NCBI GenBank assembly: GCA_037783545.1
Contig: JBBELK010000094.1
Location: 186,001 to 250,000 of the forward strand
Source of the DNA: Henricia sp. BOLD:AAB3569
Taxonomy: Eukaryota > Echinodermata > Asteroidea > Spinulosida > Echinasteridae
Length of the DNA: 64,000 nucleotides
Direction: 5' to 3'
How positions within the stretch are numbered: position 1 is the stretch's first letter; each line of letters begins with the position of its first letter. The notes under the pieces were generated by a model. That model had not been told where the DNA came from, did no database searches, and saw only the letters and a list, made by a program, of their open reading frames with translations. This document shows positions 21,925-33,900 of this stretch, piece by piece. The translations under genes were made by a program, and so were the position numbers.

Positions 21925-24900
21925 CTGTAAAAAGAGAGAACAGTTAACACAAACACACAAAAACAAAATAGGGATGAGCGAAATATCATATGGACCTCAT
22001 CGGGATTCGAACCTGGGATCTTTGACACACCGGGCAGATGCTCTACCAGCTACAAGTTCACAAATTAGAATAGCATTTGGTATGGTGTCTCAGGTGCAAG
22101 TCCCGATGAGGATTATAATGTTTCTCTTTTGAGGACAATAACATTTAATTTTTGGTAAAATCAAAGCTAGTGCGCTATATTTTGCACTTAAAAGGTTTTG
22201 TTTTTCCCCCCGACAATTTATGCCCAGTTATCCCAAAGCACTGAAAAATGGGCAAAGAAGAATGCTTTTGTGTACAACTGTTGTATACAAACATATGGGG
22301 CCTGCCAGACAATCTGGGCTTGCCCTGGAACATTTGGGTCAAGCTTTCAGTGGGGCTTAAAGGCACATTCGCTCTGACTGAAAGGGAAACTTGTGGAGTC
22401 TGAAAATTGTTGGCCGAAAATTTAAAAAAAAATAATAAAAAATAACCGACAATAATAACAGTATGTTCGTGCGTCAGAGGGTTAAAAACTGTACATACCT
22501 TGGGCACAAAAAACTGTACGGTGCGACTTTCACTGCCGCCCCATTGGGCCATCTCCATCATAAACCCCTTGATGCACTTTAGTACAAGCTCCGCCCTCTT
22601 GACGCACCACGCGATGGTCATCTCCTGTCACACATGAAGAAATTTGCGTACTAAGCAGATGAATAAATCAACACATAAATTGCATGAAACAACCTTGACA
22701 GAAAAATCATATGGGCCTCATCGGAACTTGAACCCGAGACCTCTGACTCTGGGCAGATGCTCTACCAGCTGTGCTTTGAGGCACAGTGGTATACTCCCTC
22801 AGGTTTTCCCCCATGACCTCTGACGCACTGGGAAGATGCTCTACCAGCTGAGATACAAGGCACAGTGGTATACTCCCTCAGGTTTTCCCCAAGACCAATG
22901 ACACGGGCAGATGCTCCACCATGCAGCTGTGCTTTGAGGGACAGTGGTATACTCCCTCAGATTTCCGCATGCCGGTAGAGCATCTGCCTGGTGTGTCAGA
23001 GGTCTTGACAAAAATCTGAAGGAGTATACCACTGTGCCTGATAGCTCAGCTGGTAGAGCATCTGCCTGGTGTGTCAGAGGTCTTGGCAAAAACCTGGGGA
23101 GTATACCACTGTACCTCATAGCTCAGCTGGTAGAGAGCATCTGCCTGGTGTGTCAGAGGTCTTGGCAAAAACCTGAGGAGTATGCCACTGTGCCTGATAG
23201 CTCAGCTGGTAGAGCATCTGCCTGGTGTGTCAGAGGTCTTGGCAAAAACCTGGGGAGTATACCACTGTACCTCATAGCTCAGCTGGTAGAGAGCATCTGC
23301 CTGGTGTGTCAGAGGTCTTGGCAAAAACCTGAGGAGTATGCCACTGTGCCTCATAGCTCAGCTGGTAGAGCATCTGCCTGGTATGTCAGAGGTCATGGCA
23401 AAAACCTAAGGGAGTATACCACTGTGCCTCATAGCTCAGCTGGTAGAGAGCATCTGCCTGGTGTGTCAGAGGTCTTGGCAAAAACCTGAGGAGTATGCCA
23501 CTGTGCCTCATAGCTCAGCTGGTAGAGCATCTGCCTGGTATGTCAGAGGTCATGGCAAAAACCTAAGGGAGTATACCACTGTGCCTCATAGCTCAGCTGG
23601 TAGAGAGCATCTGCCTGGTGTGTCAGAGGTCTTGGCAAAAACCTGAGGGAGTATACCACTGTGCCGCATAGCTCAGCTGGTAGAGCATCTGCCTGGTGTG
23701 TCAGAGGTGTTGGGGAAACCTGAGGGAGTATACCACTGTGCTTCTTAGCTCAGCTGGTAGAGCATCTGCCTGGTGTGTCAGAGGTCTTGGCAACCTGAGG
23801 GAGTATACCACTGTGCCTCATAGCTGAGCTTGTAGAGAGCATCTGCCTGGTGTGTCAGAGGTCTTGACAAAAACCTGAGGGAGTATACCAATGTGCTTCT
23901 TAGCTCAGCTGGTAGAGCATCTGCCTGGTGTGTCAGAGGTCTTGGCAAAAACCTGAGGGAGTATGCCACTGTGCCTGATAGCTCAGCTGGTAGAGCATCT
24001 GCCTGGTGCGTCAGAGGTCTTGGCAAAAACCTGAGGGAGTATGCCACTGTGCCTGATAGCTTAGCTGGTAGAGCATCTGCCTGGTGCGTCAGAGGTCTTG
24101 GCAAAAACCCGAAGGAGTATACCACTGTGCCTCATAGCTCAGCTGGTAGAGCATCTGCCCACAGAGTCAGAGCCTTACTTGAGCCTGGTTTCCATATCAT
24201 CGCAACAAACGCAGAGACCCAAATTAGACGTAAACTGCAACGCAAACAATAATGCAGACAGTCGGCAAAGTTGAATCAAGTTTAACTTCGCCAATTGTTT
24301 CCATCAGTGTTTGCGTTGCAGTTGTTTGCGTCTAGTCTGTGTGCATGTGTTACGATTATAGGACAGTTTCAAGCTGTCACGGGTAACAAAACCCTCCTGT
24401 GTTTGTCCTCCAGATCGGGGGAGAGAATAGAGCCTCGTCTATTATCTTCCCGAACTGGAGGACAAACACAGATGTTTAGTGACAGCGTGATACCGCTCTA
24501 TATGGAAACTAGGCTTTATCCTGTTCATGAAGCCGGCCATACACCTTGCGTTCCGACTCCGTTGCGATTGCACAGACTCTCCAAATTTTCTACGATTGCG
24601 TTGCGACGGACACATACACAAAATCGTGACCCCATCAGAACGCATCGCAAAACCTGTACACCTTGTGATGCGACTGCACAACATGCGCTATCGTGATCGG
24701 ATCACGGACGAAACGGCTTAAGTCACAACCATCTTCTATTTGAGTAAAGTTTTTCCAGTCAATTACATCATGACGACAATTTTGAGACGTTGCAAATTCC
24801 AAAGTATATGGGTTTCAATCACTGCACCTACCTCATACATTTCATAGAGCAAAAACAGAGGCAACGTGACAGCATGAATGTCAAACTCTACGCAGCATTT

Positions 24901-27900
24901 GAGAATGTTTCTCAGCGCCAGGATGCAGGGGTGTCGTGAGTTGATGTCGCTGCCTCGCAGGGTGTCGTCACTGACGAGGTGAAAGACGATGTGGACTTCG
25001 GCCAGGTTGGAGTGCTTGGTGATGTAAAAATCGCCTGCAGAAGGCAGAAGAAAACATAGGGGGATTCCATGAAGTTAAAGGGGGAATCAGAGTTTATTTC
25101 TCCACTTTTCACGAGAATAAAAAGGTATTGTATTGATCCTCGGTTACTAGAGAGATGAATTCCGAATAAAAAATAAGAAAATTCCACCCCTGTTAAAAAT
25201 TAGGGACAATTGTTCATCGTTGGGTTACCTTTTATTATGCGAACAACGGACGGATTATGTGAATCTTTGCCCCCTCCTTCATCCGTGGCTCCAGCCTGGT
25301 GTATCCCAGCAATATTAATGGATTAAGAAACATCTTGGGCCAATGCTAATTGAAACTTTCACCCCTCTTGAGTATATTTATTAACACCAAGAGAATCCAC
25401 ATAGGTAAACTACACACAAAGGAAGATTGAATTCCAAAATACCGAGCCTGACCGTAAAACACCGAGTGTTTCAAAAACGGCCTATGTGGAACAGATTTTG
25501 CGCATGTATCCACACGTCCAGACGTATCACGTGCATAGCTACACCCTGGTTACTGCTATCGGGAAAATACTTCAATATCGTTAAGCAGATGGATCGAAAA
25601 AGGTAGGAGGATTGTATTTGTTTTCATCGACTGGTTCAAATATTTTTATTCCCGCTCCAGGGGAATAAATTGGAAAATGCCTAGCCGTTGCGAAGTGGTC
25701 AAGTAAAATAACGACTTGTTGGTCTCCTATTGGCCATTTTGTGGAAATCCAAACCCAGGGGCGGATCCAGGATTTTGAAAAGGGGGGGGGGGGGCGTGAA
25801 ATTTTTAAGCATGAAATGCTGACGACAATGAAATAGCGAGCGCGAAGCCCTAACGGCTTCTAGATAGATTCTAGATGCTCTGTGGTGCGATCTAGGGCAA
25901 TATTTAACCACTTTAAGCAGAAAAAGTGTGCACAAAAAGTTGATTTTTTATATTTTTAAATTCTTTTTTTTAAAAGGGGGGGCGGGCGCCCCCCACGCAC
26001 CCCCCTATCCGCCTCTGAAACCTGGTGGAAGCATGCTAATTCTGAAATCATCTTGAAGAAAGCCACCACCATTCCATATACCTGGCTTGAGATTGGACGT
26101 TATCTCTCCATCTTCTGCTGAGGACTGTCTAGATTCGTTAGAGGCTAATGATCTTCTATCGCCACTCCCACTGCTGGACCCTAAAAGGAAAAACCACTTT
26201 GTTTGAATTTAATCTGTTTCCCTTTTCTGGTGTAATATGAGCTTTAAAAAGATACGCAAATTTATCGAGGCGGCTGAGAGATGTAACATAATAATAATGT
26301 TGGATTCTTATATAGCGCTCATGTCCACCCTGCGGGGTGCTCCTGGCGCTGTTGCCATTATTACCGCTGCCATCAGGAAATCACCATTTCACTTCAACTA
26401 GGTGGCTCCTGGCCAGGCGCTCAACCCTATCAGCACTCAAATTATGGCATTCCCCTTAACAGCTTCCCAAATATTGCTTGGGTTGACGAGGCAACTAATT
26501 TGCATGACCGTAGCTATGACCGCCGCAAGGCTAACTGCACCAGCCTTCGTAAGAGCCACTGAGGCAGGGTGAGCCACTCTGCACGAAGTGCTTCCCTGAG
26601 CTCCTGTACTTCTGGGGTTGGCACTAGGCAGCGGTTGGCATTTCAGGCAGAATGGCACACCCTGCCTCAGTGGCTCTTAAGGGGGCTGGTGCAGTCAGCC
26701 TTGTCACAAGAGGTGTTCCTGATTGATAATTTCTTTTTATAAATTTATGAAACATTTATAACTGCTTACAGTGGTACTACAACAAAGTTTTTCTTGAATC
26801 TGCAGGCTAAATAAGAGAAAATTACATTTATTCTGGACAGTTTCTAACTACTTTTTCCTGCATGACGGTTTCCCAATTATGACTTAAAATAATAATTAAA
26901 TACAGGGTGGCACAGGAAGGCACAGGCTCGTCAGCAATGTGCGCGCGCAAAATTTGTGCTGCAAAATACGCAGCTCCATAGCAAAGGCATGGAGCTGCGT
27001 ATTTCGTGGCAAGAATTTGGCGCGCGCATTGCTGACGAGCCTGTGCTTTTAAAGACTGTAAAAACAAATTATGCATGAGCTTTCATAGCAACAGCTACTT
27101 CATCAGAACAATGACAGGAGTGCACAATTCAAGAAATTGTTCCTTTTTGGGGGGAGGGGAGGGGTTCTAATTTACCATCCTGACTGACTCTCTCTGCTTT
27201 CCGTGCTTTGCGTAGGATGTTTGCCTGGACTGCATGTTGCTGTATAACCCTGAGTTGAGTGTCCAGGTCGGGAAAGTGGAAGTCGGTTGATTGCTGACAC
27301 ACGGCGGCAAAATCTGGGAGTGAATATTAAAAAACAAAACAAAATACATACTCTGACTGAAAGATCAAGGTAGCTGAACGATATAATTTTTTCGGTCAGT
27401 AACATGTATGACCACCTCTTGTGGCAAGGCTGTACACCACTCTGCCTGAAGGGCCTCCCTATTAAAGCTCCTGCACTTCTGGGGCCGTTTGTGAAATGCA
27501 CAGCTCCAGAGGTCCACTACAGGTTTCTACCAACTACAGAATTCTCCCAGAAACAGAAAATGTCACATTTCATTGCTGTGAGAATCACTTAGTTCAAACA
27601 GGTCCACTTGGACCTGAACAAAAATAACTGAAGTGGAACAGTCTTGAAAGTGATTGAAAAAATTGGGTGGTTGGTGGATTAGTGCCTTGTGATTCACAAG
27701 TTCACTGTATTCAACAAACAAGAATCAATATTTTTTAGGAAGATTGCTTTGTTTTTCAATCTTGTCGGGAGAGACAACAAATGGCAAAAGTAGAAAGGTT
27801 AGTAAACTATTACCCCAATCTCACTTACTAGAGAAATCACTTCGTCCGACCACGATTCGACGATGATTCGACGAAGAGATTTCCTTATGTGAACGCACGC

Positions 27901-30900
27901 CTCTTCATTCGACGATGATTAGAATCGCTTCATTCGACGAAGAGATCGCTTCATTCGACGAAGCAAATTTGTAATGTGAACGGCTCCCTTCGTTCGACGA
28001 AGCGATTTTGCGGGCCTGCGTTTTGCGTCGAGCGCCTAGCAAGAGTTGTTTTTGATGCGCCGCTGGAAAACCACACAGCGCGTCTAGACGCTTGAAGCTC
28101 AGCGCTTGGTGCGCGACGCACATGTACGACCTCCCACGGCTTCATTCGATATTGTTAGCGGTCGCTCTTCGTTCGATCTTCGTTAAGTAATAAATGAACA
28201 CACGCTTCATTAACTAACGATGATTAACTAATCTTCGTTGAACGAAGCGATTTCTCCAGTGAGAACAGGGTCTATGTTTAGCATTAACTAATTTATCCAG
28301 TTAACATGAAGCAGTACAGTGAAAACACCAAACATTTTGCTTCCACATCCAAATTTGAGATTGCAAATTTCCTGTTTTGTTCCCATGGATAGTATTTAGG
28401 AAGCTATTTATATGATTGAACGAAATCCATTTTCTGGAAAAATCTGATCAACACTACTAAATATTCTGCTATCAGTGAACCACGCTATTTAACTTTGATA
28501 TTCAATTGAATATAAAATATGATGTTTTAAAAGTATGTACAGCGGCATATACAGTGAAACCTGCTATTAAGGCCACCTTGATAAACAGGCCACCTGCATA
28601 TAGTGGCCACCCACCTTTGGTCCCAAATGCCATGTGTATAATGCTTAAGAAACCTCTATAAGGCCAATGAAATTAGATTACTAGTTTCTCGTCAGCGCCT
28701 GCATGTGATTTTGACCCGCACCAAAATATTTCATTATGCCAAAATTTCATTATTTTTCAATTTTTTTTAAAATCAGATGCAAACTACTCCCATACAAACT
28801 ACTCCCATTTCAGTTGTGCAATCGCGATCTGTGTTTTGCAACTTTTGTGTTTATAACCAGACATCTCCTTTGTCATTTCCCATGATTCTGTCATCTTAAC
28901 TTGTTCCTTCAAACACAAGCTACCCGGTAAAACTCAATGGCATTGATACTGGCACCAAACCATATCTGGGCGAGTTTAGAGTCTTATAATAATCGGTTTC
29001 TAAATGGCAGTTCGTGTATGTGTAAAGGTTGTATTTTTCCTTGATTAAATAATGAATAATGAACAATGAAACAAATCCCTCACCAAAATTTGATAAATGG
29101 TTTACGAGAAACTAGTAATCTAATTTCATTGGCCTAAAGAGGCCACCTCTTTATAGTGGCCAGTTTTTTACGATCCCGAGGGGGGCCACTATAGACAAGT
29201 TTCACTGTATTTTACAGAAGCCCTTCATTGCACCTCATTCAAACTAACATTTTGTATACAAACCTCTTTTAATGCCGGTGTACGTATTGATTCTGTCGTC
29301 CACCATGAGAATGAGGCCGGATAGTGAATAGGAGAATAGAGACATTGCTGTTTGCAGCCTCTGGGGTTGAGGTTGTAGGAAGCCGCTGTCATTGGTCAAA
29401 GGATAAAATAGCAACCAATCAATGGTTACGAATACGCATACATTATTTGTCTAATTCCTTGCATTGAATATATTGACATTGCCAGAAAGCCATGTCAAAA
29501 TTTACTTCTTAAGATTTGAGTATAAATGGGTGATTTTAGGGATAATGACCAAAGAAATGCCGGGGTGCATTAATTCGATACAAACGTAGACAAATGTCCG
29601 CGAGTTTGGGAAATTTGGATGCCTTGAAAAACAACTTGGCTCGACCGAAATTTGAACCATGGAACTTCTGCTTAAGGTTAATTGGGACAAAGCCGAGCAG
29701 AGGTTTGGGTCAAATCTTAAGTGATCTCTGGGAGGGGTGGTTATCTCAAGGGTTTATCATAATCCCTCTGTAGGGCTTGCTAAGCTCACATCATAGCCAA
29801 TCTCAATCAGTGAGGAACACCTGCAATACCATGATTCGATACCATCAGTTGGCTTCATAGCTCAATTGGTAGGGCGTCTGCATGTTAAGCAGAAGGTCCG
29901 CAGTTCGAATCCCGGTGGAGCCAAGTTGTTTTTCACTGCATTCAGATTTCTCAAACTCATGGACTTTTGTCCACATTTCTATCTACTACAAATGTTGTCA
30001 AGTATCACCTACTAATTTATATATTTTTTCTCAAAATACTGGAAATTGTGCAATATGTTAATATCTTGTAATCTGTTTTCCTACATAATGGGTTAGGACC
30101 TTTGCATACCCTTCTCTAGTTGGTTTGTGCTTGCAAAGATCTAAGATGTTCACAGACATCAGACGAATGTTGTGCATCGTTTTCATCTGTGCACCTGTGG
30201 GGGAAACAAGACTTGTTAACTTACAGCAATGTTTGTAAACTTCACAAAGGCTATAACATATTTGTATGTTTAGAAATATACAAGACTTTAGGGGCCGTTC
30301 AAAGTTGTAGACATTTTCACAGTTCTACAGAGCGTAGCCTTTTTTAAGACACTACCCTCCCTCCTTCCTCCGAATTACTACTTATGAACATTTTTTGTCA
30401 CTACCATGAAATGTCAACATTTTACAATGCATGTACAGTCGTACGCTGGTGCCGTACCCCCTCCCCCTCCCCCTGCCCCCGTACCAAGGTGAATCGTGAA
30501 GCTTTCCTCTAGCTTGGGTTCCTCAACCATGACGTCTCTCCTGGGGGAAGGCAGAGTTTCGGACATTGCCCGTATGCGCCGGCTGACGGGACCCTCGGTA
30601 CCGTTCCCCCTGCCCTCCCCTCCCCCCTTACCAAGGTGAATCGTGAAGCTTTCCTCTAGCTTGGGTTCCTCAACTACGACGTCTCTCCTGAGGGGAGGCG
30701 ACATTGCCCGTCTCTCCTGGGGGCAGGCAGCGAGTCGGACATTGCCCGGATGCGCCTGCTGACGTGACCCTCCCCACCATTCCCCGTGTCCTCCCCTCCC
30801 CCTAACCAAGGTGAATCGTGAAGCTTTCCTCTAGCTTGGGTTCCTCAACGACGACGTCTCTCCTGGGGCCAGGCAGCGAGTCGGACATTGCCCGTATGTG

Positions 30901-33900
30901 CCGGCTGACTGGACCCTCGATACCATTCCCCCTGTCCTCCCCTCCCCCTAACCAAGGTGAATCGTGAAGCTTTCCTCTAGCTTGGGTTCCTCAACCACGA
31001 CGTCTCTCCTGGGGCCAGGCAGCGAGTCGGACATTGCCCGTATGTGCCGGCTGACGGGACCCTCGATACCATTCCCCCTGTCCTGTCCTCCCCTCCCCCC
31101 TCCCACCTAACCAAGGTGAATCGTGAAGCTTTCCTCTAGCTTGGGTTCCTCAACGACGACGTCTCTCCTGGGGCCAGGCAGCGAGTCGGACATTGCCCGT
31201 ATGTGCCGGCTGACTGGACCCTCGATACCATTCCCCCTGTCCTCCCCTCCCCCTAACCAAGGTGAATCGTGAAGCTTTCCTCTAGCTTGGGTTCCTCAAC
31301 CACGACGTCTCTCCTGGGGCCAGGCAGCGAGTCCGACATTGCCCGTATGTGCCGGCTGACTGGACCCTCGATACCATTCCCCCTGTCCTCCCCTCCCCTT
31401 TACCAAGGTGAATCGTGAAGCTTTCCTCTAGCTTGGGTTCCTCAACCACGGCGTCTCTCCTAGGGCCAGGCAGCGAGTCAGACATTGCCCGTATGTGCCG
31501 GGTGACAGGACCCTCGATACCATTCCCCCTGTCCTCCCCTCCCCCCTCCCACCTTACCAAGGTGAATCGTGAAGCTTTCCTCTAGCTTGGGTTCCTCAAC
31601 CACGACATCTCTCCTGGGGGAAGGCAGCGAGTCGGACATTGCCCGTATGTGCCGGCTGACTGGACCCTCGATACCATTCCCCCTGTCCTGTCCTCCCCTC
31701 CCCCCTCCCACCTTACCAAGGTGAATCGTGAAGCTTTCCTCTAGCTTGGGTTCCTCAACCACGGCGTCTCTCCTGGGGCCAGGCAGCGAGTCAGACATTG
31801 CCCGTATGTGCCAGCTGACTGGACCCTCGATACCATTCCCCCTGTTCTCCCCTCCCCCCTCCCACCTTACCAAGGTGAATCGTGAAGCTTTCCTCTAGCT
31901 TGGGTTCCTCAACCACGACATCTCTCCTGGGGGAAGGCAGCGAGTCGGACATTGCCCGTATGTGCCGGCTGACGGGACCCTCGATACCATTCCCCCTGTC
32001 CTGTCCTCCCCTCCCCCCTCCCACCTTACCAAGGTGAATCGTGAAGCTTTCCTCTAGCTTGGGTTCCTCAACCACGACGTCTCTCCTGGGGCCAGGCAGC
32101 GAGTCAGACATTGCCCGTATGTGCCGGCTGACGGGACCCTCGATACCATTCTCCCTGTCCTCCCCTCCCCCCTCCCACCTTACCAAGGTGAATCGTGAAG
32201 CTTTCCTCTAGCTTGGGTTCCTCAACCACGACGTCTCTCCTGGGAGCAGGCAGCGAGTCAGACATTGCCCGTATGCGCCTGCTGACAGGACCCTCGGTAC
32301 CGTTCTCCATGTCTTCGCGTAGCCGTTTGATCCAGTCCCAGAATTCCTGTCGCTGGGTGTCCTGGAGGTTCTTCAGTTCGCTGTCCCATTTGGCCTCTTC
32401 AAACTAAGTCCAAAGTGATTAACGAACAAATTGTACATGTATACAATTGTACATGTATACGTTTTTTTTAAAAGCAGTGGAAAAAAATGCGAAAATACAG
32501 TATATAAATACAGCCAAAAAAATGCAAATTTGTACTCACAGAAAAATCGAGGAGGCCAAGAGATGTATTTTATCAGTCATTAACCCTAACCCTGCTCAAT
32601 CCTTCAAAATTAATATGATTTTACATACACCCTAGGGCTTTGGGTTAACGTATATGACCCCCCACTTGTAGTAAAAAGCTAACTGCGCCAGCCTCCACGA
32701 GAGCCACTGAGGCAGGGTACGCCACTCTGCCTGAAGGGCCTCCCTGAGCTCCTGCACTTCTAGGGCTGTATTTGAGAAGTGTATTTGAGTCAAAATGAAC
32801 CACATCACAATGCATTAAGTGCATGTTGCGCCTTTTCAAACACAGACGCAAAGCAAAACACCAATGAGATGCCTTCATTTTGACTCCCAAAATGGCAGTC
32901 TGCATACATGTGCGGTGGTTCGCACAAGCTCAATTGGGTTCTTCCAGAGGAGCGCGTGTGGTCTAGTGGGTATGAAGCGGGACTCCCAATCGGAGGTTGT
33001 GGGTTCTAGCCCCACTATGACCAACGTTTCTGTGTCCCTGAGCAAGGCACTTAATCCCAGTTGCCTCGTCAACCCAAGCGATATTTGGAAAGCTGTTAAG
33101 GGAAATGCCACAATCTAACTGCTGATAGGGTTGTGCGCCTGACCAGCAGCCACCTAGTTGAAGCGAAATGGTTCTGGTGATTCCCTGATGGCAGCGAAAA
33201 TATTGGTAACAGCGCCAGGAGCACCCCACAGGGTGGACATATAAGAATCCACCATTATTATTATTCTTCCAGACACAGGAAATGCCACATTCCACTTGGA
33301 CATGGGCAAAATCATTGAACCAGAACAGTCTTGAAAGCAATTCCAAAGTGATCGGTCAACCAGACTAGTGCCTTGTTACCCACAAGTTCACTATATTCAA
33401 CAAACTGAGCCCAACTGAGAATGCGCCCAATTACTTACCTGTATTGTTTCAAAGTGCTGAGCAGCTAGCCTGTTGACCTGCTGGTCACTGTGGGTGTAAT
33501 CTAGGTTCTGTACAGCGGCTTGTATCTGAGCAGCTTGCCTTGATTTGCCATGATAAATGAACAAAAACAATTGCCGATTAATATTAAGACCTTACAATAT
33601 AAAAAGTAACTCGGACATTGTAAATACACCTCTAACTATAAAACTAATACAGTGCAACCTGTATATAATGGCCACCCTCGGGACCCTAAAAACTGACCAC
33701 TATAAGGTGGCCACTTTATAGAGGTTGCACTAGCATTATATCCAAAGATGGTGGCCACTATAAACAGGTGGCCCTCTTTATCGAGGTGGCCTTAACAGCA
33801 GGTTTGACTGTGTCTTATCTGGTCCATGAATTCACTGACAGAAAACAGATTTAATTAAAGTAATTTTGACAGCGTATTTGTTACAATTGACCAAGTATCG

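Noticed and set aside
22175..22498. Continuation of the FERRY3 exon 11 frame as coding sequence
   Set aside because: A donor GTATGT follows VPK at 22498, and the true C-terminus was found as a separate exon at 21832-21924.
22841..24252. Repetitive ORFs with [22 protein letters not shown] repeats
   Set aside because: They are translations of the tRNA-like 78-bp array; both strands are open in places and no domain exists.
29264..29360. FERRY3 exon 7 starting at the CCCCAG acceptor
   Set aside because: It would put the exon in the wrong phase with exon 6; the CAATGACAG acceptor at 29386 restores phase and adds expected residues.
30414..31873. Independent repetitive proteins from the long ORFs here
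   Set aside because: They are read-through of exon-5-derived units and their intron pieces; only the copy joined to 32403 is needed for FERRY3.
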